Shown: positions 1 to 5,880 of the stretch, in pieces
Position numbering within the stretch: position 1 is the first letter of the stretch
Layout: every line of letters begins with the position of its first letter
DNA from: JAJZXY01 sp046706185
GTDB lineage: Archaea; Thermoplasmatota; Thermoplasmata; Sysuiplasmatales; Sysuiplasmataceae
DNA length: 26,245 nucleotides
NCBI GenBank assembly: GCA_046706185.1
Contig: JBJKPR010000007.1
Coordinates: 1 to 26,245, forward strand
Reading direction: 5' to 3'
The notes under the pieces: generated by a model
Seen by the model: only the letters and a program-made list of their open reading frames with translations
Databases searched by the model: none
What the model was told of the DNA's origin: nothing
Program-made: the position numbers and the translations under genes

Positions 1-685
1 CTCCGCTGTACTGGCTCTTCCTTGCCCAACTTCTCCAGAACGAGGCGGTGTTCCTCAGCAGCTCGTTCGACCAGGCAAGGCGCGGTTCGCGCGGTTCCCT
101 GCCATTCCATCGAACTATGACCGGGACCGTCGTCCCCTCTGTTATTAGCACCCTGCAGTAGGCCGTATTTTCCCTCACACGCCACCGATACTTCGACAGT
201 ATGGTGAGACTGTCGTTTTCCGATTCTGCGATGCACCCTTTGGGCCTGGAGTGTATTGCACTACTGTCCCTTCCAAAGTTGAACTTTGGCGACAGGGACA
301 TAGTCACCGCTCCTTTTCCGCGAATGCAGGAGATCAGCCTGTGAATTTCATGCCTCGAGTAGATCATGCCCCTGACTTGCTCGACAGGCATAAAATCCAT
401 TATTCTAATCTGCCCGCTATTCGATGAAATTGTGGTTTCCAGGATGTTTGTATTCTTCCTGTACGACTGCGCATAGGTGGTTGCCCCGCTGAGTGAGATT
501 CTGAACTCGCCCCCTTTTTCCTTGTCAAGAATGGATGAGAGTACAGGCGGGGAGTCCATCCTTGGAAACGTGCACCAGTCGATGGTGCCCTTAACGGTAA
601 CAAGGGCAGTGGAATAAGTGTCGCCAATTATGCCGTGGTTTTTGATCTTGTATTCATCGACCTTGTCGTCTTCCCTGAACTCCAT
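1..685 (-). CDS. GH15 family glycoside hydrolase (glucoamylase/trehalase type), 5' part, runs off the left edge
   Basis: The reverse strand is open for 228 codons from the ATG at 685 to the window edge, so this is the N-terminal third of a larger protein (GH15 enzymes are usually 600 or more residues). The N-terminus has the family's signature layout: HGIIGD at residues 17-22, an alternating segment ending in GTIDW (33-37), then FPRMDSPPV (40-48) and a KGGEFRI stretch. In the family this is the super-beta-sandwich domain ahead of the (alpha/alpha)6 catalytic barrel, which is outside the window along with its catalytic glutamates. Archaeal GH15 members hydrolyse alpha-glucosidic bonds in maltooligosaccharides or trehalose; which applies cannot be decided here. 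A TATA-like box inside a palindrome lies about 30 bases upstream, which fits a leaderless or nearly leaderless message. An ATG at 690 is in another frame. Confidence 0.85.
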   Translation of the reverse strand, partial: MEFREDDKVDEYKIKNHGIIGDTYSTALVTVKGTIDWCTFPRMDSPPVLSSILDKEKGGEFRISLSGATTYAQSYRKNTNILETTISSNSGQIRIMDFMPVEQVRGMIYSRHEIHRLISCIRGKGAVTMSLSPKFNFGRDSSAIHSRPKGCIAESENDSLTILSKYRWRVRENTAYCRVLITEGTTVPVIVRWNGREPREPRLAWSNELLRNTASFWRSWARKSQYSG

Positions 686-707
686 TTCATTGATAGGATC
701 GTTCTCT

Positions 708-726
708 GTCTATTTAATAGATAGAC
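708..726 (-). promoter_or_regulatory. Palindromic promoter element of the GH15 gene
   Basis: Six-base arms GTCTAT (708-713) and ATAGAC (721-726) flank a TTAATAG centre. The A+T core reads as a TATA box on the minus strand, about 30 bases before the GH15 start. An inverted repeat covering a TATA box is a common place for a repressor to bind; this role is inferred. Confidence 0.45.
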
Positions 727-1125
727 TTTTGTTCTGCGTCCTCTAGCACACTATCTTGTATTTAAATAATAATGTGTCGATTATTTTTGTCTCTGCCACA
801 TAATTATAATAATATTTATTATATGTTGGCTATTAATAATGATTATTTCAGGTTGAATTATTTATTAAACTGGTTTATTGTGTACATGCCATCAACGGGC
901 TAATTCAGACATTCGTCCCTGTAATTGCGCATGTCTGACTGCAATGCGGTTACCCTGCAGAGTGTCAGTGTGCGCGGGCCTGACTCTCTTTCATTTGTCC
1001 TGCTACATGGGTCTTTTCAGCTCACCCCGGCCCGTTCAGATCATCTGGGAGGCAGGCTGGGTGAAGGTTGCTGAAAGTTGTAATTTAGTCTGTACATATA
1101 AAAATAGAGTTAGTATGTTTGACAC
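727..1125. other. Intergenic stretch without a supported gene
   Basis: This spacer lies between the OB-fold gene and the GH15 gene, both on the minus strand. Bases 760-870 are very AT-rich. Bases 880-1080 have ordinary composition but no ORF with recognisable protein character on either strand. One hairpin is visible: AGAGT (959-963) plus CAG (966-968) pairs with CTG (980-982) plus ACTCT (983-987), with a two-base bulge. A pyrimidine-rich stretch on the minus strand just after the OB-fold gene (about 1094-1106) may serve as its terminator. Confidence 0.4.
1094..1106 (-). terminator. T-rich stretch after the OB-fold gene
   Basis: On the minus strand the DNA reads CTATTTTTATATG about 20 bases past the stop codon of the OB-fold gene. 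Archaeal termination often uses U-rich runs without a hairpin. The same stretch could also act as a TATA box, so the call is tentative. Confidence 0.3.
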
Positions 1126-1593
1126 CTACTTTTTTCTCTTCGGAAACAATACAGTACCATCAGCAAGCCTTATGGAGCCTCCTTTTCCCGTGTTTATTGT
1201 CAGCCCGTACTTGTTTTCGGAATAGATGCAGTTTGTCAGGATGACCTTTGTCCCGGGCATCACACCATCTGCATCGAGATCCTGGATTTGCCTGTCCCAG
1301 AATAGAGCTCTGGCCTCTCGACCGCCCGATAGAACGATCTTCATTCCGCGCATTGTTCCCTTGCTCCCGTCCCTCTTGGTGTAGTTGCGTTCGTTTTCAA
1401 CTTCAAGCAGCAGGCCATCTTCGGCTGAATTGACCATCTTTTCAAGCTTTGACTTCAGTTTATCCAGGCGTTCCTCGGTGAGCTGCCCGTTTTCATAATC
1501 GATCAGAAGCTTTGCTGTCCTGCTGTCAATCAAGCCGCCGAAATCTTCGATCTTCTTTTCAAGCTGTATGTCCTTGTACTCCGAGTCTGGCAT
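1126..1593 (-). CDS. Single OB-fold nucleic-acid-binding protein (RPA-like)
   Basis: The 155-residue protein has a helical N-terminal part (about 1-60) with the motif GLIDSRTAKLLI, which resembles the helical lead-in of archaeal RPA proteins. An OB-fold with the usual strand pattern follows (about 65-140): a basic KRDGSKGTMRGMKIVL strand, ALFWD, then GTKVILTNC and an AxxR-like turn. In RPA relatives this surface binds single-stranded DNA. There is no zinc finger and only one OB-fold, so it is smaller than the main archaeal RPA and may be an accessory or stress variant. The tail FPKRKK is basic. A TATA-like GTATATTTAC lies at 1626-1635 on the minus strand, giving a short leader to the ATG at 1593. 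It stands alone between spacer DNA and a recombinase gene transcribed the other way. The fold is fairly sure, the exact role not. Confidence 0.65.
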   Translation of the reverse strand: MPDSEYKDIQLEKKIEDFGGLIDSRTAKLLIDYENGQLTEERLDKLKSKLEKMVNSAEDGLLLEVENERNYTKRDGSKGTMRGMKIVLSGGREARALFWDRQIQDLDADGVMPGTKVILTNCIYSENKYGLTINTGKGGSIRLADGTVLFPKRKK

Positions 1594-1731
1594 GTCTGAT
1601 TTACGCCCCTCTACAACCTTCTGCTGTAAATATACATCAGTTTCTTAATGTATTTGGTTTCATTTGGACAGTATTAACTGTTACGATCTGGTTTTCGTGC
1701 TTCTGCCTGATGTGCAGTCAATCTGGAAAAG

Positions 1732-1741
1732 GTTATAATAC
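1732..1741 (+). promoter_or_regulatory. TATA-like box of the serine recombinase gene
   Basis: GTTATAATAC lies 37-46 bases before the recombinase ATG. This would start transcription at about 1760-1768, on or next to the perfect palindrome at 1759-1768. Confidence 0.45.
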
Positions 1742-1758
1742 GGGCTTGTAGATCGTCA

Positions 1759-1768
1759 GACAATTGTC
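1759..1768. repeat. Perfect 10-base palindrome before the recombinase gene
   Basis: GACAATTGTC is its own reverse complement and ends 9 bases before the recombinase start codon, around the predicted transcription start. It could be an operator for autoregulation or part of a recombination site. Both are inference. Confidence 0.4.
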
Positions 1769-1777
1769 GGATGGAGA

Positions 1778-2629
1778 ATGAGGGTCGCTATCTATCTAAG
1801 GGTCTCTACAACCGAGCAGGCTGAGGAAGGATTCAGCATCGCCGCCCAGAAGGAGCGGCTGAAGGCGTACATAATGAGCCAGGGATGGGAGCTTGCGTCC
1901 ACTTATGAGGATGGCGGCTACTCAGGGGGCACCACCAATCGCCCTTCTTTCAACAAGTTGAGAGAAGACATGAGGCATAATCAGTTCGATCTAATTCTGG
2001 TGTACAAGCTGGACAGACTGTCGAGGAACATGCGCGATCTTTCGAATTTAGTGCATGAGATGGACGAGCAGGGTGTTTTTTTCAAGAGTGCAACAGAGCC
2101 GTTTGACACTACCACTCCTGCAGGAAAACTGATATTCAACATGCTTGGCAGCGTAGCTGAGTTTGAGAGGGGAATGATTGCAGAACGGGTCAGAATGGGG
2201 ATGATGCAAAAGGCTAGGGAAGGCAAAGGGCTTCTAGGTTTCAATCATCCATTCGGCTATGATTACAGAGATGGCAAGTTGATATTGAACCAGCAGGAAG
2301 CAGGCGTCGTGAGATCCGTCTATTCATCATATATTTCAGGCTCCAGCCTTGGAGAGATAGCATACGATCTCAACTCCAGGGGCTTTCGTACAAAGAATGA
2401 CCGTGTATGGACTAAGCAGACTGTTCTCAATATCATCGGCAACCCATTGTATGCAGGTTACCACAGGTGGTCCTCCTTCTACTGGAAAGGGCAGCATGAT
2501 CCAATAATCGAAGTGACAAGATGGAACAAGGCGCAGAGAGTCAAGTCTTTCAGGAGCCGTTCACCTTCTGGGATGCTGCAGGTGGAAAGATTGGAAGATG
2601 GTGAGTTCGGCATCGCAGCTGCCGCTTAG
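1778..2629 (+). CDS. Short serine recombinase (resolvase plus Recombinase domain)
   Basis: The 283-residue protein belongs to the serine recombinase family, which cuts DNA through a 5'-phosphoserine link. The N-terminal resolvase domain (about 1-145) begins YLRVSTTEQ with the nucleophile at Ser10 and Arg8 beside it; YKLDRLSRN carries Arg80 and Arg83 of the active site; the long dimer helix with FERGMIAERV follows. A Recombinase domain comes next (about 150-235), with GFNHPFGY, AYDLNSRGFRT and NPLYAGY. Large serine integrases are usually 450-550 residues with a zinc ribbon and coiled coil; both are missing, and none is found in any frame downstream. So it is either a naturally short archaeal form or a truncated integrase. 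The reading frame is intact. No phage or transposon cargo gene is visible nearby. GGAG lies 3 bases before the ATG. Confidence 0.88.
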   Translation: MRVAIYLRVSTTEQAEEGFSIAAQKERLKAYIMSQGWELASTYEDGGYSGGTTNRPSFNKLREDMRHNQFDLILVYKLDRLSRNMRDLSNLVHEMDEQGVFFKSATEPFDTTTPAGKLIFNMLGSVAEFERGMIAERVRMGMMQKAREGKGLLGFNHPFGYDYRDGKLILNQQEAGVVRSVYSSYISGSSLGEIAYDLNSRGFRTKNDRVWTKQTVLNIIGNPLYAGYHRWSSFYWKGQHDPIIEVTRWNKAQRVKSFRSRSPSGMLQVERLEDGEFGIAAAA

Positions 2630-2654
2630 TCACGATCCCTACTTGTGTTGTTTC

Positions 2655-2884
2655 TCACTTTTGTCTCTTTTGCTGAGACTTCTCTTCAGGGCTTTCCATT
2701 CGCTGGACATATTCGGTCATTTCAGTCAAAGTCGGTTCACCGAATTTTACCAGAATGTAGAGGTTTGCAAGGAGGCAAGGCTGTCCTGATCGCAGGAGTA
2801 GACACCATGTGAAGGCGAAGATACCTTGAGATACTCGCCCCAGGTCAGAAAAGTGAGGCTCAAAATCACCAAACCAGTTTCCAT
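2655..2884 (-). pseudogene. Decayed gene remnant, possibly the C-terminal end of an MFS transporter
   Basis: On the minus strand an ATG at 2884 opens a hydrophobic frame, LVILSLTFLTWGEYL, that resembles a transmembrane helix and the TWGE turn of oxalate/formate-antiporter-type MFS proteins. It stops after about 45 codons. A second frame over the same DNA gives ANLYILVKFGEPTLTEMTEY and then a charged tail ending KSQQKRQK at the stop at 2655, which looks like a natural membrane-protein C-terminus. No single frame joins them, so at least one frameshift is needed. The MFS assignment rests on pattern resemblance only and the conserved core is gone. The remnant lies directly behind the serine recombinase, convergent to it. 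Confidence 0.35.
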
Positions 2885-2899
2885 ATAGCTCAGAGCTAT
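2885..2899. repeat. Perfect inverted repeat (7 + 1 + 7)
   Basis: ATAGCTC and GAGCTAT flank a single A. It lies 14 bases from a second inverted repeat and at the end of the gene remnant behind the serine recombinase. It could be a recombination or operator site; no second copy was seen in the window. Confidence 0.5.
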
Positions 2900-2913
2900 G
2901 TGATTATTGTTAA

Positions 2914-2930
2914 TATATGTATTACATATA
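2914..2930. repeat. AT-rich inverted repeat (8 + 1 + 8)
   Basis: TATATGTA and TACATATA flank a single T. The element looks like a TATA box in both directions and lies 7 bases before the start codon of a 31-codon ORF at 2937. It may be a promoter, an operator or both. Confidence 0.5.
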
Positions 2931-2936
2931 CTATTA

Positions 2937-3032
2937 ATGATTATGTCAAGTAAGGAGAAGATTCAGCCACCTTCTGCTACGCGAGAGTTCAAATCGCCCC
3001 TCCGTCGGGAAATGAATCGGTCATCTCAATGA
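2937..3032 (+). CDS. Possible micro-ORF, 31 residues
   Basis: An ATG right behind the AT-rich inverted repeat opens a 31-codon hydrophilic frame that begins MIMSSKEKIQPPSATREF and ends at TGA 3030-3032. It is rich in Ser, Lys and Arg and has no recognisable domain. A TATA-like sequence just upstream would put it on a leaderless message, but frames of this length arise by chance, so this is a weak call. Confidence 0.2.
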   Translation: MIMSSKEKIQPPSATREFKSPLRREMNRSSQ

Positions 3033-3208
3033 ACAATAGGTTACTCATGCCCTGCTGCCGATTCAACTAATGGAGGAAACAAAACAAAAGGGTGAAAGCT
3101 CAGAGGGGTGTGGTCCTCGGCAAACTTCAGCAGATGAAGGCCTGTTTCCAAGCAGGGACCGATAGAACACTCCTTGACATTACAGGGTCACCCTGAATTT
3201 GGTATTAA
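3033..3208. other. Spacer before the rfcL promoter
   Basis: No recognisable gene. A second 31-codon frame (3070-3165, starting MEETKQKGESSEGCG) exists but has neither a clear promoter nor a ribosome binding site. With the remnant and inverted repeats to its left, this spacer appears to be eroded accessory DNA between the recombinase and the housekeeping genes. Confidence 0.4.
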
Positions 3209-3220
3209 CTTATATAATTA
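3209..3220 (+). promoter_or_regulatory. TATA-like box of rfcL
   Basis: CTTATATAATTA is the strongest A+T promoter match upstream of rfcL. It would start transcription near 3240 and leave a leader of about 80 bases before the rfcL ATG at 3320. Confidence 0.45.
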
Positions 3221-3319
3221 TACTTATGACATGTCTAAATTAGTAAAATATAGGTGCTTCTAATAACTACCAGGTGCAGGAAAAGTTCTTGTCGATGTTG
3301 CATTAGGGATAGACCGAAA

Positions 3320-4633
3320 ATGAACGACATTTTGTGGACGGAGAAATACCGGCCGAGCAAACTCGATGACGTGATCGGGAACTCCAGGGCGAAGAGCGCC
3401 TTGAGGACCTGGGCAGAAGGTTGGCGTGGCAATACGCTTCCTGAGATCAGGGGAGTGATACTGGCCGGGCCGCCGGGAGTTGGCAAGACGACTTGTGCAA
3501 TAGCTCTGGCAAACGAAATGTCATGGGACTTCATCGAAATGAACGCATCTGACAGGAGGACAGGCAAGGAACTGAGAAGGATAGTCCTGCCAGGTGCCTC
3601 TACGAACACGTTCAATCCTGAAGGGATTTACTTTTCACTGGATGAAGGGAAAAGGCATGTCATAATTCTTGACGAGGCTGACAACATAGACAGCCGTGAC
3701 GACATAGGCGGAATCGCGGCCGTATCTGAACTTCTGAAGGTCACGTTGCAGCCAGTGATACTGATCGTGAACGATCTGTATGAACTCACTAGACGAAGCG
3801 AGAGCATAAAGAAATCCTGCAAAGTGATACGCTTCGAGAACCTGAAGAAGGAGGAGCTGGCACGTGTCCTCCACAACATAGCAGAATCAGAGGGAGTAAG
3901 GATAAGTTATGATGCAGCCATGAAACTTGTCGAAATGTCTGAAGGGGACGCCAGAGCTGCAATAAACGATCTTCAATCTTCAGCTGCCGCAGGGACGCTG
4001 ACGGTGAAGGATCTGTCCGGTCTTTCTAAAAGGAACAAGACAGTCGATGTGAAGGAGGGAATTGAAAGACTCTTTCGATCTTCCGACCTCAAAGAGAACC
4101 TTCGCACCATAAGCCTGCTCGAGGAAGATCCAGGGGGTCTTGCGCTTTGGATCGATGAAAACATGCCGCCCAATTCAACAGATATAAGCTCTCTGACTGC
4201 CGGTTTCGAAGCTCTCTCCAGATCGTCCGAGTTCTTACGGTGGGCCGGAAAGAGCAGCTATTACAGGCTGTGGTCCTATGCATCTGAACTGATGGCCCTT
4301 GGAACCAAGATGGCATCCAAAGGCTTCGAACATGCGGAGCCGGCAAGGTTTCCTGTCATACTCACAAGGTTCAGGCGCAGAAACGCCGTAATTGCAGTAA
4401 GAAAAAGCCTCATCGACAAAGTGTCCAGGTACGCGCACACATCTCCAAGAAACGTTCAGCATTCTATGCTCCCATTTCTCAGAACCGGTTTTTCTGCTTC
4501 TGATAAGTTCGCAGCGGCTATGACAGCTAAGCTTGATCTGTCCGTCGAGGAACTGGCAGCCCTTCTAGACGAGGCGGAAGACTCAAGACATATTGCCAAA
4601 ATACACAAAATGGCGGGTGGCGTGACTGATTGA
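3320..4633 (+). CDS. rfcL: Replication factor C large subunit (clamp loader)
   Basis: This AAA+ ATPase, with the small subunit RfcS, loads the PCNA sliding clamp onto primed DNA. The 437-residue protein opens with the RFC box WTEKYRPSKLDDVIG (6-20). Walker A is GPPGVGKTT (50-58) and Walker B is VIILDEAD (114-121). A GDARAAINDL sensor-2 helix lies near 213-222, followed by the helical collar domain. The frame is open upstream to 3254, but the start at 3320 places MNDILWTEKYRP exactly where RFC large subunits begin. Archaeal RfcL usually ends in a PCNA-interacting QxxLxxFF box after a charged tail; here the protein ends KIHKMAGGVTD with no such box. rfcS is not in the window, so the subunits are encoded apart. 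Confidence 0.95.
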   Translation: MNDILWTEKYRPSKLDDVIGNSRAKSALRTWAEGWRGNTLPEIRGVILAGPPGVGKTTCAIALANEMSWDFIEMNASDRRTGKELRRIVLPGASTNTFNPEGIYFSLDEGKRHVIILDEADNIDSRDDIGGIAAVSELLKVTLQPVILIVNDLYELTRRSESIKKSCKVIRFENLKKEELARVLHNIAESEGVRISYDAAMKLVEMSEGDARAAINDLQSSAAAGTLTVKDLSGLSKRNKTVDVKEGIERLFRSSDLKENLRTISLLEEDPGGLALWIDENMPPNSTDISSLTAGFEALSRSSEFLRWAGKSSYYRLWSYASELMALGTKMASKGFEHAEPARFPVILTRFRRRNAVIAVRKSLIDKVSRYAHTSPRNVQHSMLPFLRTGFSASDKFAAAMTAKLDLSVEELAALLDEAEDSRHIAKIHKMAGGVTD

Positions 4634-4646
4634 AGAATCTGTCGCT

Positions 4647-4662
4647 TATTTGTATTTTTAAT
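4647..4662 (+). terminator. T-rich stretch after rfcL
   Basis: The sequence GCTTATTTGTATTTTTAA follows about 14 bases after the rfcL stop codon. It fits the U-rich archaeal terminator type. No hairpin is associated with it. Confidence 0.4.
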
Positions 4663-4718
4663 GACTAAATTTAATGTGTTGTTTTTCTATGTTTAAATAT
4701 GTAACTGATTAAAATAAC

Positions 4719-4730
4719 ATTTATATTATT
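4719..4730 (+). promoter_or_regulatory. TATA-like box of the 26-codon ORF
   Basis: CATTTATATTAT ends 16 bases before the ATG at 4746. The spacing would produce a message that starts on or very near that ATG. Confidence 0.35.
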
Positions 4731-4745
4731 TGTAGAATATCTAAC

Positions 4746-4826
4746 ATGAACACATTCTTCGGGTCACCATGCTCTTGTGTCCAGGCTGAAGCGCAGGTGC
4801 CTTCCGTCTGTCGGCGACTGCTCTAA
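4746..4826 (+). CDS. Possible leaderless micro-ORF (26 residues, Cys-containing) before taw1
   Basis: The ATG lies about 25 bases behind the centre of a TATA-like box, which is leaderless spacing. The peptide begins MNTFFGSPCSCVQAEAQ, has three cysteines and two arginines near its end, and stops at TAA 4824-4826. That stop lies inside the loop of a perfect hairpin (4813-4836). The arrangement recalls a leader peptide or a small regulatory transcript. taw1 has its own TATA box further on, so any link to it is unproven. No homologue is recognised. Confidence 0.25.
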   Translation: MNTFFGSPCSCVQAEAQVPSVCRRLL

Positions 4827-4836
4827 ACGAGTCGCC
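4813..4836. other. Perfect 7-bp hairpin upstream of taw1
   Basis: GGCGACT (4813-4819) pairs with AGTCGCC (4830-4836) across a 10-base loop. The following sequence on the plus strand is A-rich, so it is not a standard intrinsic terminator in that direction. On the minus strand it is preceded, not followed, by a T-run. Confidence 0.5.
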
Positions 4837-4852
4837 ATAAAAGGAAAAACAA

Positions 4853-4862
4853 GCTAATATAC
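4853..4862 (+). promoter_or_regulatory. TATA-like box of taw1
   Basis: GCTAATATAC is centred 27 bases before the taw1 ATG, so the message should be leaderless. Confidence 0.5.
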
Positions 4863-4883
4863 TAATCTCAGTTACTTGCGTTC

Positions 4884-5879
4884 ATGGACGTTCAAAGAAA
4901 GGCTGTGCTCGAGAAACAACACTATAAAGTAATCGGGGAGCACAGCGCAGTCAAGGTCTGTCACTGGACAAAAGAGGAAATGATACACGACCGTGGGTGC
5001 TACAAGCAGAGTTTCTACGGCATAGAGTCCCATCGCTGCATACAGATGACACCGTCGGTCAACCAGTGCTCGGAAAATTGCATGTTCTGTTGGCGTTTTC
5101 AGGATTTTGAAGAAGACCATATAGAGGTTGAGGACGATCCGAAGTTCATTCTTGATGAGGCAATAGAGATCCAAAAAAAGCTCATGAGCGGGTACAAGGG
5201 GGACCCCCGTGTATCATCCGAGAAGTGGGAGGAATCCCAGAGGCCGAAGCATGTTGCCATATCACTCACCGGAGAACCAACAGCGTATTCCAGGCTTGGG
5301 GAATATATAGAATTGTGTCATGAGGCTGGAATGACGACTTTCCTTGTCACCAACGGGACAAACCCTGAGGTTCTCAGGAACCTGGACCCTCTTCCGACTC
5401 AGCTGTACGTTACGATAGCCGCTCCGACCCGTGAAATGTTCACAAAAGTCTGTGCACCAATTCGTTCCAACGCGTGGGAACAGCTGCTTGAGACACTCTC
5501 CCTCCTCCCATCTCTTAAAACAAGAAAGGTCATCAGACATACTCTCGTCAAGGACTGGACTCTTGGCTTCGAAGACCAGTATGCCAAGCTGGACAGGATC
5601 GCCGAGCCCCATTTCATAGAGTCCAAGGGGTACGTCAATGTGGGCTACTCCCGTGAAAGGCTGACTATGAAGAATATGCCTACTCATGACGAGATACGCT
5701 CGTTTGCAGCGAGGCTTGCATCGGAACTGGGTGATTACGATGTGCAGAGTGAGAGAAGGGACTCGCGTGTTGTACTGCTGGTGAGGAAGGGGGTCAACCG
5801 CTGGCTCCCCGGACTGGAAAGGCCCCTGGAAGAGGAGATACGGTACAACCAGCCCCGCAGGACTGCACAGGCAGACTGA
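4884..5879 (+). CDS. taw1: 4-demethylwyosine synthase, radical-SAM tRNA-modifying enzyme
   Basis: Taw1/TYW1 condenses pyruvate with N1-methylguanosine-37 of tRNA-Phe to build the tricyclic imG-14 core of wyosine bases. The 331-residue length is right for the archaeal enzyme, which lacks the flavodoxin domain of the eukaryotic one. The radical-SAM cluster motif CxxxCxxC is C62, C66 and C69 within NQCSENCMFCWR. Three further cysteines at 26, 39 and 52 match the second iron-sulfur cluster of archaeal TYW1, with GCYKQSFYGI between. SLTGEPT (about 128-134), VTNGTNPEVL and the C-terminal GYVNVGYSRERL segment are also typical. A TATA-like box gives a leaderless start at 4884. The stop lies one base from the convergent fttA stop. 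The pathway's Trm5 partner is not in the window. Confidence 0.95.
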   Translation: MDVQRKAVLEKQHYKVIGEHSAVKVCHWTKEEMIHDRGCYKQSFYGIESHRCIQMTPSVNQCSENCMFCWRFQDFEEDHIEVEDDPKFILDEAIEIQKKLMSGYKGDPRVSSEKWEESQRPKHVAISLTGEPTAYSRLGEYIELCHEAGMTTFLVTNGTNPEVLRNLDPLPTQLYVTIAAPTREMFTKVCAPIRSNAWEQLLETLSLLPSLKTRKVIRHTLVKDWTLGFEDQYAKLDRIAEPHFIESKGYVNVGYSRERLTMKNMPTHDEIRSFAARLASELGDYDVQSERRDSRVVLLVRKGVNRWLPGLERPLEEEIRYNQPRRTAQAD

Positions 5880-5880
5880 T

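Noticed and set aside
878..1225. 115-codon plus-strand ORF overlapping the end of the OB-fold gene
   Set aside because: Its sequence is rich in Cys, Ser and Phe without domain character, and half of it is antisense to a supported gene.
2598..2789. Plus-strand frame after the recombinase as a frameshifted continuation (zinc ribbon)
   Set aside because: It has no CxxC pairs or coiled-coil pattern, and the minus strand offers a better explanation.
2981..3006. T-arm-like sequence GTTCAAATC that hinted at a tRNA
   Set aside because: The flanking bases do not form a five-pair T stem, and no matching acceptor 5' strand exists on either side, even allowing for introns.
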